Assembly: GCF_017983445.1 (NCBI RefSeq)
Contig: NZ_JAGOBJ010000011.1
Location: 62,001-126,000, forward strand
Origin: Halomonas sp.
Lineage (GTDB): Bacteria; Pseudomonadota; Gammaproteobacteria; Pseudomonadales; Halomonadaceae
Direction of reading: 5' to 3'
Length of the DNA: 64,000 bases
Shown here: one piece after another, positions 44,408-53,132 of the stretch
Position numbering within the stretch: position 1 is the first letter of the stretch
How the letters are laid out: each line of letters starts with the position of its first letter
The notes under the pieces: generated by a model
What the model was told of the DNA's origin: nothing
The model's database searches: none
What the model saw: only the letters and a program-made list of their open reading frames with translations
Translations under genes and position numbers: made by a program

Positions 44408-45394
44408 CTAATTTGCCGCTTCGGACGGTGACACCAAAAGTGCCGCCCGCGCGCCGATAGCGACATTCGCGTTAGGGAACACCACGTAAAGCGGCGTCTC
44501 ACCCACGATAAAATCGCCCGCTACGCTATCCCATGCCAGGCGGGTGCCCGGCTCAAAGCAGCTGAAGTTGGGCGTGTCGCTGGCAAAGTAGAGAGTAAAA
44601 TCCTCCGCCTGACGCATGAGCTCATGCTGAACCTGGAAGAACGTCATTTTTTCTGGGGCTTGCCGCGCGGGTGTCTGACCTTGGCTCAGGGCGGTTAACA
44701 GCGCCTGCATGGGCGCAAGCGATAGCATATCATTTTGTCCGAAAGGAGCGACCCGACCCAGCTCAAAGGTAAACGCCTGCGCTTGATGATAGTGCTTGCT
44801 GTAATGAGAAAACGTCCAGCTTGTCTGATGTTGATGAAGTACCGCCTGCATGCCCGCCGCGGCAAGCCAATGCCACTGGTCTGACGTAGTGGCCGTTGCT
44901 GAAAACGGCTCCACTACAAAGCGCGTAAAGAGGCTATCGCGAATCGCGGTGTGCAAATCGTAGTGCAGTTTGGGTAACGCGGCGTGGTCTGCATAAAACT
45001 TATCCACGGCGGCCATCAGCGCGTGGGCACGGTCAGGCTCTGCACCGCTGTCGCCTAAATCGCGGTTAAAGAGCCGATTAAGATTGGTTTCGATAAAGCG
45101 CTGTTGGACGCGCAGGGCGGGGATATTGCCCAAAATCACCAGTACTGGCGCCCCAAGCGTGATAACCCCGGCTTCCAGAGCGGAGAGCCAGGCACCAATC
45201 AGTTCGACCGGGGCCGTTTCATTGCCGTGAATAGCGGCTGAAAAAATACAGCAATGGGCATCAGGTTGAGGCGTCTTGGGGGTAAGTTCCATCACTCCAG
45301 GGGCGTGAAACGTATAAGAGCCACTGGCAAATTGGCCGCTTCGCTGTATGGGCAGACGGTCATCCAGGGTCCAGTCAAGCCAGTGATCCAGCAT
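44408..45394 (-). CDS. astE: Succinylglutamate desuccinylase
   Basis: 328 residues. AstE is the last enzyme of the arginine succinyltransferase pathway; it hydrolyses N-succinylglutamate to glutamate and succinate with zinc. The zinc-binding pair lies in AAIHGNETAP, and a further ligand His in YDLHTAIRDSLF. I choose ATG 45394 (AAGAGG upstream) over 45460, which would add 22 residues. It lies 218 bp upstream of the amino acid transporter operon on the same strand. The other ast genes are not in the window. Confidence 0.9.
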   Translation of the reverse strand: MLDHWLDWTLDDRLPIQRSGQFASGSYTFHAPGVMELTPKTPQPDAHCCIFSAAIHGNETAPVELIGAWLSALEAGVITLGAPVLVILGNIPALRVQQRFIETNLNRLFNRDLGDSGAEPDRAHALMAAVDKFYADHAALPKLHYDLHTAIRDSLFTRFVVEPFSATATTSDQWHWLAAAGMQAVLHQHQTSWTFSHYSKHYHQAQAFTFELGRVAPFGQNDMLSLAPMQALLTALSQGQTPARQAPEKMTFFQVQHELMRQAEDFTLYFASDTPNFSCFEPGTRLAWDSVAGDFIVGETPLYVVFPNANVAIGARAALLVSPSEAAN

Positions 45395-45516
45395 TATCAG
45401 CCTCTTGTTATTGGTTAAAAATCCATTTGCCATGTTTAACATGCTCAAGAGTGAGAGCAAGTATTGGCGTCGTGGTTATGAAAATGGCGGGTGCCCTCGT
45501 GTAAGACGATAACTTA

Positions 45517-45543
45517 AAACGCTCGCCAAAAGGCGAGCGTTTA
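45517..45543. terminator. Rho-independent terminator
   Basis: AAACGCTCGCC and GGCGAGCGTTT pair around AAAA, 31 bases beyond the end of the hemerythrin gene. The T-run is short on both strands. Confidence 0.75.
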
Positions 45544-45573
45544 AAAGGGGCAGGTCTATCGTCTCGGTTCAGA

Positions 45574-46014
45574 CTACGCCTGGCGCAAACGCTGCATTTC
45601 TTCCTCGTATTCACCGGCAAGCGAGGTTTTTTGTGGCGCTTTCAGGCCACGACCAGCCAGTTGGAAGACTTCCTGCTCTTCTTCATCCAGGTGGTGAGTG
45701 ACCAGATGCTGCAGCTGCTTGGCATAAGTCAGCCAACTGGACGCGCTATAGTCGGTGCTATCCAGCTGCTCAAGAAGCTCGTCGATTTCATGATGCTCGG
45801 CGACGCTGTGGCGGGCTTTTTCCTGGGTTAAGTCCAACTCCATTAACGGAATGTAAAATGCGCGCTCTTCAGCGATAGCATGATGCTGGAGTTCATGCTT
45901 AACCTGTTGATAAAGCGTATCGCGCTCTTCGCTATCGCCATGAGTGTTGACTAGGCGTTCCATCAGGTCACGCTGCAGATCATGGTCTTTACGTAGCGCT
46001 TCAAAAATAGTCAT
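45574..46014 (-). CDS. Hemerythrin-domain protein
   Basis: 146 residues forming a four-helix bundle with iron ligands spread along it: LRKDHDLQRDL, KHELQHHAIAEERAFY, ARHSVAEHHEIDELL and QHLVTHHLDEEEQEVF. These HxxxE/HHxxE patterns fit a di-iron oxygen- or NO-binding site. Such proteins handle oxidative or nitrosative stress and iron, exact role unknown. Divergent from the small frame and wrbA. Confidence 0.9.
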   Translation of the reverse strand: MTIFEALRKDHDLQRDLMERLVNTHGDSEERDTLYQQVKHELQHHAIAEERAFYIPLMELDLTQEKARHSVAEHHEIDELLEQLDSTDYSASSWLTYAKQLQHLVTHHLDEEEQEVFQLAGRGLKAPQKTSLAGEYEEEMQRLRQA

Positions 46015-46131
46015 TCGACGAATTCCTTGTCATTTTCGGCTTGATCAATTGTTAAAACTGAGTTGTTAAAAACTAGTCACCACTTTGTATCTGCGCAAGG
46101 TAAAAGCCATGGAGAAAACCGAAAGGAGCCG

Positions 46132-46239
46132 ATGAAAACCTTCGCTTTTACCTGTAGCGCACTAGGCTATGGTGTAGTCATTCCCTTGTGGGATGCCATT
46201 AACGCAGCTAAATCCTGGTTGTTAAGACTTGGTTGTTAA
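46132..46239 (+). CDS. Candidate 35-residue small ORF
   Basis: ATG 46132 to TAA 46239, with GAAAGGAGCC immediately upstream, an excellent ribosome site. The product MKTFAFTCSALGYGVVIPLW plus 15 residues has a hydrophobic stretch that could cross the membrane. It ends in a stretch of short TTGTTAA-type direct repeats before wrbA. Could be a leader peptide or a real small protein; no family recognised. Confidence 0.35.
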   Translation: MKTFAFTCSALGYGVVIPLWDAINAAKSWLLRLGC

Positions 46240-46278
46240 AAACTGGGTTGTTAAAAAAACAGTCCGAAGGAGTAAGCC

Positions 46279-46878
46279 ATGACAAAGGTATTGGTACTTT
46301 ACTATTCCATGTATGGCCATGTTGATACCTTGGCCAAAGCCGTTGCTGAAGGGGCGAAGCAGGTAAGCGGGGTGGAGGTAACCGTTAAGCGGGTACCTGA
46401 AACCATGCCGGATGAGGCCTTCAAAAACGCAGGCGGCAAGCAGGATTACGATACGCCGGAAGCGACTCCTCAGGAACTTGCCGATTACGACGCGATTATT
46501 TTTGGCACTCCCACCCGTTTTGGCAATATGACGGGCCAAATGCGCACCTTTCTTGATCAAACCGGTGGCTTATGGGCAAGCGGCGCGCTGCGTGGCAAGG
46601 TGGGTAGCGTATTTACCTCCACCGGAACCGGCGGTGGCGAAGAGATGACGGTTACGTCTACTTGGACGACTTTAGCCCATCATGGCATGGTGATCGTGCC
46701 GATAGGCTACGGCATTGAAGAGCAGTTCGATATTTCAGAAGTAAGTGGCGGAAACCCCTACGGCGCTGCCACTATTGCTGGTGGCGATGGCTCTCGCCAG
46801 CCTAGCGAACGAGAGCTGAAACTCGCTCGTTTTCAGGGCGAGCACGTTGCAAAAATTGCCGCGAAGTTGGCGGGTTAA
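46279..46878 (+). CDS. wrbA: NAD(P)H:quinone oxidoreductase, WrbA type
   Basis: 199 residues of the flavodoxin-like WrbA family, FMN-dependent two-electron quinone reductases. [24 protein letters not shown] binds FMN phosphate, [29 protein letters not shown] and [13 protein letters not shown] are diagnostic. GAAGGAG precedes the ATG. Full length. A strong terminator follows at 46892. Protects against quinone redox cycling and oxidative stress. Confidence 0.95.
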   Translation: MTKVLVLYYSMYGHVDTLAKAVAEGAKQVSGVEVTVKRVPETMPDEAFKNAGGKQDYDTPEATPQELADYDAIIFGTPTRFGNMTGQMRTFLDQTGGLWASGALRGKVGSVFTSTGTGGGEEMTVTSTWTTLAHHGMVIVPIGYGIEEQFDISEVSGGNPYGAATIAGGDGSRQPSERELKLARFQGEHVAKIAAKLAG

Positions 46879-46891
46879 TCAATAGCTAAAT

Positions 46892-46930
46892 AAAAACCCA
46901 CCCGGTGAATTATTCGCCGGGTGGGTTTTT
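46892..46930. terminator. Strong bidirectional terminator
   Basis: AAAAACCCACCCGG pairs perfectly with CCGGGTGGGTTTTT over 14 bp, loop of 11 bases. Lies between the convergent wrbA and dmlA genes. Confidence 0.92.
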
Positions 46931-46942
46931 ATCGCCGATAGA

Positions 46943-48016
46943 TTACTGACTTAATCGTTGGGTAATCGCGCGTCCCAAACTCTCAGTAGTGCCCTGGCCG
47001 CCAACATCGCGGGTGACCACTTGGCTATCGCCTTCGCTTAGCACGTCTTCAATGGCCGTGACCATCGCATCAGCGGCTTCTTTATAGCCCAGATGTTCAA
47101 GCATCATGGCGCCAGACCAGATCTGGCCAATCGGGTTGGCGATGCCTTTGCCTGCGATGTCCGGAGCGCTGCCATGTACCGGCTCAAACAGACTGGGGAA
47201 TTTGCCTTCCGGATTGATATTGGCCGAAGGCGCAATACCGATGGTGCCGGTACACGCCGGGCCCAGGTCAGACAGAATATCGCCAAACAGGTTGCTGCCG
47301 ACGACCACGTCAAACCAGTCCGGGTGCAGCACGAAGTTGGCGGTCAGGATATCGATATGGAATTTATCCACGTTGATGTCCGGATACTGCTTGGCCATTT
47401 CCAGCACTCGCTCATCCCAGTAGGGCATGGTGATGGAGATGCCGTTGGACTTGGTGGCCGAGGTGAGCTTTTTACGCGGGCGGGTTTGCGCTAGGTCAAA
47501 CGCGTACTTCAGCACCCGGTCAACGCCTGTGCGGCTCATCACGGTTTCCTGAATGACGATCTCGCGCTCGGTGCCTTCAAACATCTTCCCGCCAATGCTT
47601 GAGTACTCGCCTTCGGTGTTCTCACGTACTACGTAGAAGTCGATATCGCCCGGCTCGCGGCCGGCCAGGGGGCTTTTGATGCCGGGCATCAGTTTGCAGG
47701 GACGCAAATTAATGTATTGATCGAACCGGCGGCGGAACTGGAGCAGCGACCCCCATAGGGAAATGTGGTCAGGGACTTTTTCAGGCCAGCCCACGGCGCC
47801 ATAAAACAGTGCATCGAAATCTTTGAGCTGTTCAAACCAGTCGTCCGGCATCATCTGGCCGTGCTCCAGGTAGTAGTCGCAGCTGCCAAACTCAAAGGTA
47901 GTGAATTCAATATCGATATTAAAGCGTTTGGCGGCAGCCTCTAAGGCACGAATACCTTCAGGCATGACTTCGGTGCCAATGCCGTCGCCAGCGATAACTG
48001 CAATGCGGTGGGCCAT
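46943..48016 (-). CDS. dmlA: D-malate / tartrate dehydrogenase (decarboxylating)
   Basis: 357 residues of the isocitrate/isopropylmalate dehydrogenase family. Opening AVIAGDGIGTEVMPEGIRAL, FYGAVGWPEKVPDHISLWGSLLQFRRRFDQYINLRP, and FDVVVGSNLFGDILSDLGPACTGTIGIAPSANIN closely resemble E. coli DmlA, which oxidatively decarboxylates D-malate to pyruvate; related enzymes act on tartrate. A LysR gene is divergent 150 bp away, as in E. coli dmlA-dmlR. Substrate preference cannot be read. Confidence 0.88.
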   Translation of the reverse strand: MAHRIAVIAGDGIGTEVMPEGIRALEAAAKRFNIDIEFTTFEFGSCDYYLEHGQMMPDDWFEQLKDFDALFYGAVGWPEKVPDHISLWGSLLQFRRRFDQYINLRPCKLMPGIKSPLAGREPGDIDFYVVRENTEGEYSSIGGKMFEGTEREIVIQETVMSRTGVDRVLKYAFDLAQTRPRKKLTSATKSNGISITMPYWDERVLEMAKQYPDINVDKFHIDILTANFVLHPDWFDVVVGSNLFGDILSDLGPACTGTIGIAPSANINPEGKFPSLFEPVHGSAPDIAGKGIANPIGQIWSGAMMLEHLGYKEAADAMVTAIEDVLSEGDSQVVTRDVGGQGTTESLGRAITQRLSQ

Positions 48017-48166
48017 GGGGGCTCCTGGTTTGTTGTTAAGACTCGTGATTAAGATTTGCTATAAAGAAAAGTGCTTATGAACACTCGCTAGAAAAGTGTA
48101 GCGGCTTTGGGGAAGAAGATAATCAGGCTACTATGCAAGCTATTGTTGCCTAAAAGTAGAGAATTT

Positions 48167-49090
48167 ATGTCGGCACTAGACGACCTTGCGTTCTTTCAGA
48201 CCCTGGCCCGTGCGGGAAGCTTAACCACAACGGCACGTGAGCTTGGGCTTTCGCTGTCAGCGGTAAGCAAGCGGCTCAAGCAGTTAGAGGCAAGGTTGGG
48301 CGTAGAACTTGCTGCACGCACCACTAGACGGCTAACGCTAACCGCAGAAGGCGAGCGCTATTTATCCCGCGGGGCGCTGATTTTGGATGAGCTTGGCGAG
48401 CTTGAAAATTCACTTAACGATACGCATCGCCATGGGCTTAGCGGGCGGCTGCGGGTCAACGCGACCTTCGGCTTTGGGAGGCGGCATATCGCGCCGCTGC
48501 TATCCACGTTTTGCGAAACCCACGCTGAGGTAGAAGGGTGGCTTGAGCTTACCAATTTTCCTCTGAACCTGAGCGACCACGGCTTTGATGTGGGTATCCG
48601 CATTGGCGAACCACCCGACTCGCGTTTAATCGCCAAGCCGATTCTGCCCAATCGCCGGGTGCTGTGTGCCGCACCTGCCTACATTGCCCAAATGCCAACC
48701 TTGCAGACGCCTGCGGATCTTTCACGACAGGCCTGCCTGCTGATTCGTGAAAACGATACGGATTTTCCCTTATGGCGTTTTGAACGCTGCGATGATCCGC
48801 AGCACATTCAGTCGGTGAAAGTCAGCGGACGACTTGCCAGTAACGACGGTGAAGTAATTACCCGCCTGGCGCTGGATGGCCACGGGGTTATGCTGCGCTC
48901 CTGGTGGGATGTGAACGAGCACCTTGCCAGCGGAGCGCTTCAGCCATTATTGCCGGAGTGGCAGGGCGTGCGGGCAGATTTCTACGCGGTGTTTGAACAG
49001 CGCCGCCATGTGCCCACCCGGCTACGCGCGTTTATCGACTATGTGCAGCGAGAGATAACCGGGCGGGTGCCGCCGCTACCTGCGGTATAA
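48167..49090 (+). CDS. LysR-family regulator, DmlR-like
   Basis: 307 residues from ATG 48167 (MSALDDLAFF); an upstream frame to 48107 has no ribosome site. The winged helix is FFQTLARAGSLTTTARELGLSLSAVSKRLKQLEARLGVEL, followed by RTTRRLTLTAEGERYL. Divergent from the D-malate-type dehydrogenase gene, so it is likely its activator. Confidence 0.9.
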   Translation: MSALDDLAFFQTLARAGSLTTTARELGLSLSAVSKRLKQLEARLGVELAARTTRRLTLTAEGERYLSRGALILDELGELENSLNDTHRHGLSGRLRVNATFGFGRRHIAPLLSTFCETHAEVEGWLELTNFPLNLSDHGFDVGIRIGEPPDSRLIAKPILPNRRVLCAAPAYIAQMPTLQTPADLSRQACLLIRENDTDFPLWRFERCDDPQHIQSVKVSGRLASNDGEVITRLALDGHGVMLRSWWDVNEHLASGALQPLLPEWQGVRADFYAVFEQRRHVPTRLRAFIDYVQREITGRVPPLPAV

Positions 49091-49098
49091 AGGTTTCG

Positions 49099-49635
49099 TT
49101 AATGGCGGGGGCACTCCTCATCATGAACTACCGTAATCAGCTCATCGGCCGGGAAGTCGAGTTCGGCCGCACGCTGGCGAAGGCGTTGCTCAGTGTTGCT
49201 ATCCATAGTGGGCGTGCGTGAAAGAATCCATAGGTAATCACGATTAGGGCCAGCGACCAGTGCCCATTGATAGTTATCATCTAATTCAAGGATGTTATAG
49301 CCGCCGTAGAAGGGGCCGAAGAAGCTGACTTTAAGACGTCCCACGCCCTCGTCATCAATAAAGTAAGCACGGCCCTCGGCTTCATCCCAGGCCTGCTCTT
49401 TAAAGTTATAGCCCTGGTTGATAACGCGCACGCCGCCGTCATCACGCAGGCTGTAATCGGCGGTAACGCAGTCAAGGTCTTCTTCAAACGAATGATCCAG
49501 CCGGGCTATTTCGTACCATTGACCTAAATAGCGATCAAGTTTGAACCCTGTGACCGGCTCAGTTCCACTGGGCAGGCCGGTACAACCGCTAAGCAGAAGT
49601 ACGCTGGCTAAACTGCCGCTGAGTAAATAGTTCAT
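49099..49635 (-). CDS. blc: Lipocalin-family lipoprotein (Blc)
   Basis: 178 residues from ATG 49635 (AAGGAA upstream). Lipoprotein signal peptide ending in LLLSGC, with the modified Cys after it, so it is attached to the outer membrane. The lipocalin signature LDRYLGQWYEIARLDHSFE and a second, VAGPNRDYLWILSRTPT, are clear. Bacterial lipocalins bind fatty acids or lysophospholipids under envelope stress. Ends 8 bp from the LysR gene end, convergent. Confidence 0.93.
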   Translation of the reverse strand: MNYLLSGSLASVLLLSGCTGLPSGTEPVTGFKLDRYLGQWYEIARLDHSFEEDLDCVTADYSLRDDGGVRVINQGYNFKEQAWDEAEGRAYFIDDEGVGRLKVSFFGPFYGGYNILELDDNYQWALVAGPNRDYLWILSRTPTMDSNTEQRLRQRAAELDFPADELITVVHDEECPRH

Positions 49636-49829
49636 CGCGTGCTTTCCTTGCTGGCAGCCAGCATCATAGCGGCTGATGTACGAAGTCATAGCCTAACGGC
49701 GGAAACCATCGGATAAAGTGGGTATCTTATCCAGGTGGCCGAGCGATAAGCGCTAATCGAATGGTTACGGTAAATATGATTTTACAACATGACCTTACAA
49801 CAACGACGCGCCGAATAAAGGAGTATTTT

Positions 49830-50258
49830 ATGTGGCATCAGCAGGAAATTCATTTAGCTGAATTGGCGCGCGGGTTTCATTTGATTACCGATGAGGTGGC
49901 CCGTGCGCTGCCATGCTTGTCGGAATGCAGCATCGGCCTTTTGCATCTGCAATTAATGCATACCTCTGCCTCGCTTACGCTCAATGAAAATACCGACCCC
50001 GATGTACGACATGATTTAAATGCCTTCATGTGCAATCTGGTACCTGAAGGACTGAGCTATTTTCGGCATACGCTGGAAGGCCCTGATGATATGCCTGCGC
50101 ATGTAGCCGCTAGCCTGTTGGGCACCCAAGTTACGCTTGCCGTGCGCGATGGGCGGCTAGCGCTGGGCACATGGCAAGGCCTTTGGTTAGGCGAGCATCG
50201 CGACCAAGGCGGACCCCGGCGGCTACTCGCGACATTAAATGGCTGCGAAACACGCTAA
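49830..50258 (+). CDS. yjbQ: YjbQ family protein (UPF0047)
   Basis: 142 residues from ATG 49830, with AAAGGAG at proper spacing; the frame upstream to 49761 has none. Typical segments: GFHLITDEVARAL, IGLLHLQLMHTSASLTLNENTDPDVRHDLNAFM and LGTWQGLWLGEHRDQGGPRRLL. The family has weak thiamine phosphate synthase activity in E. coli, but the physiological role is unresolved. Followed by 197 bp without a gene. Confidence 0.92.
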   Translation: MWHQQEIHLAELARGFHLITDEVARALPCLSECSIGLLHLQLMHTSASLTLNENTDPDVRHDLNAFMCNLVPEGLSYFRHTLEGPDDMPAHVAASLLGTQVTLAVRDGRLALGTWQGLWLGEHRDQGGPRRLLATLNGCETR

Positions 50259-50455
50259 TTTTTTTATACCGTTATCTTGTTTGTTTTGATCTCGTGCTCT
50301 AGAGGCAGCCGTTAGGTGGATGAACGGGCAGTGGCTAATGAGCCAAATTTAAGTTTATGGGCGCAATATCTGAATAAATACGTCAATTTTCTTGCCATTT
50401 TGGTGCAGGCGTGAAGAATGAAGCGCCTTCGATAAGTTAAAAAAGGGCATGTGGT

Positions 50456-51907
50456 ATGGATTTTACGATTCCAGAGCTGTTGACTGCGGCCGTGGACCGC
50501 AGTAACGGACTACTGTGGGGCAGCGTGCTGATTTACCTGCTGATTGGAGCGGGGCTTTATTTTACGATAAGAACCGGTGGCATTCAGGTGCGTTATTTCG
50601 GCCATATGTTCAAGCTGCTGCGCACCTCACGCGATGCCGGTGAGGGCATCTCCTCGTTTCAGGCGCTTTCAACAAGCCTGGCTGCCCGTGTAGGTACCGG
50701 CAACCTGGCAGGCGTAGCGGTAGCCATCTACTTCGGTGGCCCAGGGGCGATCTTTTGGATGTGGATGACCGCGATGGTGGGTATGGCCACCAGCTTTGTC
50801 GAGTCTACCCTGGCCCAGGCGTACAAGACCGACCACGGCGACAATACCTTTCGCGGCGGCCCGGCGCGCTATATCGAGCGCGGGCTCGGGCTGCGCTGGC
50901 TAGCGGTGCTGTTCTCGATCTGCTTGATCATTGCGTTTGGATTGGCGTTTAACAGCGTACAGGCCAACTCCATCGCCCAGGCCATGGAGCAGGCATTTGC
51001 CGTTCCCACCTGGGCCATGGGGTTAGTCTTGGTAGTCGTTGTTACACCCATCATTTTTGGTGGTTTGAAATCCATCGCCAAGGTAGCTGAGCTGGTCGTG
51101 CCGTTGATGGCGCTGCTGTATCTGATCCTTGCGCTGGTAGTGGTAGCGCTTAATATCGGTGATTTCCCTGCCGCGATCATGACGATTATCCGCAGCGCCT
51201 TTGGTATTGAGCAGGCTGCAGGCGGCGCCGTGGGCTATGCCATTTCGCAGGCGATCATGAATGGTATTCAGCGTGGTCTGTTCTCCAACGAAGCGGGTAT
51301 GGGCTCGGCGCCTAACGCGGCGGCCACGGCCAGCACGCGTCCCAATCACCCGGCGGCGCAGGGTTTTATTCAGATGCTGGGTGTATTTCTGGATACGCTG
51401 GTGATTTGTACCGCGACAGCGGCGATTATCATCATGGCAGGCCCGGAGCTTCTGGCGGGCGAGGAGAATAACGGCATTCAGTTGACCCAGATGGCGCTTT
51501 CAAGCCACGTGGGCGACTGGGGCGCGATGTTCGTTGCGGTCGCCATTTTGCTGTTTGCCTTCACGTCGGTGATTGCCAACTACTCGTATGGTGAGTCCAA
51601 TATCGAGTATCTGGCCGGTCGGCGCGCACCGCTTGCCGTGTTTATTTATCGCTTGGCGGTATTGGCAATGATCATGGTGGGGTCGGTGGCAAGCCTGGGG
51701 GCGATCTGGAACTTTGCCGATCTCTCCATGGGCATGATGGCGATCATTAACCTGGTGGCTATCCTGATGCTGTCGCCCGTTGCTTTTGCTCTGTTCCGTG
51801 ATTATGAGCAACAGTTAAAAGCGGGTAAAGAACCCACTTTCGACCCCAGCAAATTCCCTAAGCTGGTCAATAAGGTTGACCCCAAGGCATGGCCCAAAAG
51901 GTCGTAG
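50456..51907 (+). CDS. Alanine/glycine:cation symporter (AGCS family)
   Basis: 483 residues with about ten to eleven membrane segments. Family motifs are FQALSTSLAARVGTGNLAGVAVAIYFGGPGAIFWMWMTA (sodium and substrate site), RGGPARYIERGLG, and NEAGMGSAPNAAATA. It imports alanine or glycine with Na+ (or H+). No neighbour indicates the exact substrate. A terminator follows. Confidence 0.95.
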   Translation: MDFTIPELLTAAVDRSNGLLWGSVLIYLLIGAGLYFTIRTGGIQVRYFGHMFKLLRTSRDAGEGISSFQALSTSLAARVGTGNLAGVAVAIYFGGPGAIFWMWMTAMVGMATSFVESTLAQAYKTDHGDNTFRGGPARYIERGLGLRWLAVLFSICLIIAFGLAFNSVQANSIAQAMEQAFAVPTWAMGLVLVVVVTPIIFGGLKSIAKVAELVVPLMALLYLILALVVVALNIGDFPAAIMTIIRSAFGIEQAAGGAVGYAISQAIMNGIQRGLFSNEAGMGSAPNAAATASTRPNHPAAQGFIQMLGVFLDTLVICTATAAIIIMAGPELLAGEENNGIQLTQMALSSHVGDWGAMFVAVAILLFAFTSVIANYSYGESNIEYLAGRRAPLAVFIYRLAVLAMIMVGSVASLGAIWNFADLSMGMMAIINLVAILMLSPVAFALFRDYEQQLKAGKEPTFDPSKFPKLVNKVDPKAWPKRS

Positions 51908-51923
51908 CGGTCAGCTAACCATG

Positions 51924-51949
51924 AACCTCGCCTTGCGCGAGGTTTTTTT
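51924..51949 (+). terminator. Rho-independent terminator after the symporter gene
   Basis: AACCTCGC and GCGAGGTT pair, followed by seven T's, 17 bases after the stop. Confidence 0.92.
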
Positions 51950-52071
51950 ATGGGTGACATAATGATTCGATTTTATCGAATATAGCGCGCAGATCATTGC
52001 GCTTTTGATTAATCAAAATCATCGTAAAATAGCTCCAATTGTCTTATTTATTATGTCTTTGGAGTATTTAT

Positions 52072-52680
52072 ATGACGACTCGCGCCCTGCTGATAACCTC
52101 TTCCGTACTTGGCGAAAATGGTCAGTCCAACGCCTTGGCAAACCATTTTGAAACGCGTGCCGCCGCCCGCGATGGGGTTGAGATAACCGCGCGCAATGTA
52201 GTTACCAACGCGCTGCCCCACCTGGATATTGCCGAACTGGGCGCATGGCAAACGCCGGCGGATGAGCGCAGCGAAGAGCAAAAAGCGCTGGCGATGCGTT
52301 CTGATGAACTGATTGCCGAACTGCGTGCCAGCGACGTGCTGGTAATTGCTGTACCAATGTATAACCTGGGCATCCCTTCGCAGTTAAAAGCCTGGTTTGA
52401 CCGTGTGCTGCGCGCTGGCGAAACTTTCCGCTATACGGAAAATGGTCCTCAGGGCTTGCTTGAAAGTAAGCGTGCGCTCATTCTGGCGGCTCGCGGCGGC
52501 ATGTATGCCGGTACTGATTTTGATAGCCAAACGCCGCATCTGAAAAGCATGCTGGGCCTAATAGGCATCAAGGATGTCGACGTGGTCTACGCTGAAGGTT
52601 TAAACATGGGCGAAGCAACGCGTGGCGCTGCCCTCAAAGAAGCGTTCCAGGCGATTGATCAGCAGGTAGATGCACTATAA
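52072..52680 (+). CDS. azoR: FMN-dependent NADH-azoreductase
   Basis: 202 residues from ATG 52072 (GGAG upstream), a flavodoxin-like quinone/azo reductase. TRALLITSSVLGENGQSNALA binds FMN; VLVIAVPMYNLGIPSQLKAWFDRVLRAGETFRY is diagnostic of AzoR. It reduces quinones and azo dyes with NADH. An AT-rich region upstream (51970-52060) likely holds its promoter. The alkyltransferase-like gene follows 42 bp later, possibly co-transcribed. Confidence 0.94.
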   Translation: MTTRALLITSSVLGENGQSNALANHFETRAAARDGVEITARNVVTNALPHLDIAELGAWQTPADERSEEQKALAMRSDELIAELRASDVLVIAVPMYNLGIPSQLKAWFDRVLRAGETFRYTENGPQGLLESKRALILAARGGMYAGTDFDSQTPHLKSMLGLIGIKDVDVVYAEGLNMGEATRGAALKEAFQAIDQQVDAL

Positions 52681-52722
52681 GGCTGAGACGTAAAACCCAA
52701 GGCTAAAACGGAGATACTCACA

Positions 52723-53022
52723 ATGGCACGCCCTGAACTGCTGGAGCAGATTTACACGATTGTCGATCAGATTCCGGCAGGCAGAGTGACCACCTACGGA
52801 CGGATTGCCGCCATGACCGAAGGCGCTACGCCACGTATGGTAGGCTCGGCCATGCGCCATTTGCCGGATGGCCATCAGTTGCCTTGGCATCGGGTAATTG
52901 CGTCATCGTTAAAACTGGCCGATCACGGCGGCGCTGCCCGCCAGCACCAGAAGTTGCGTGACGAAGGCGTGGCGTTTGATGCAAAAGGACGCGTGCCCGC
53001 GCATCTGGTTTGGCCTGATTAA
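52723..53022 (+). CDS. atl: Alkyltransferase-like protein (ATL)
   Basis: 99 residues equal to the C-terminal domain of O6-alkylguanine DNA alkyltransferases. The active-site PCHR is here PWHR (in HQLPWHRVI), so the alkyl-accepting Cys is Trp and it cannot repair directly. ATL proteins (E. coli YbaZ) bind O6-alkylguanine and flag it for nucleotide excision repair. The DNA-binding helix (GRVTTYGRIAAMTEGATPRMVGSAMRH) with its arginine finger is intact. Follows azoR. Confidence 0.94.
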   Translation: MARPELLEQIYTIVDQIPAGRVTTYGRIAAMTEGATPRMVGSAMRHLPDGHQLPWHRVIASSLKLADHGGAARQHQKLRDEGVAFDAKGRVPAHLVWPD

Positions 53023-53073
53023 CGCTGTGCTATATAAACGCGACCTGCATAATAAATGTAGCCTGCATACAAG

Positions 53074-53110
53074 AACGCCGCCCAGACTTCCTAAAGCTGG
53101 GCGGCGTTTT
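53074..53110. terminator. Strong bidirectional terminator
   Basis: AACGCCGCCCAG pairs with CTGGGCGGCGTT over 12 bp, with TTTT following on the plus strand. Separates the ATL gene from the convergent hydrolase gene. Confidence 0.9.
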
Positions 53111-53132
53111 ACGTTACCAAGGCGGTTGCTGT

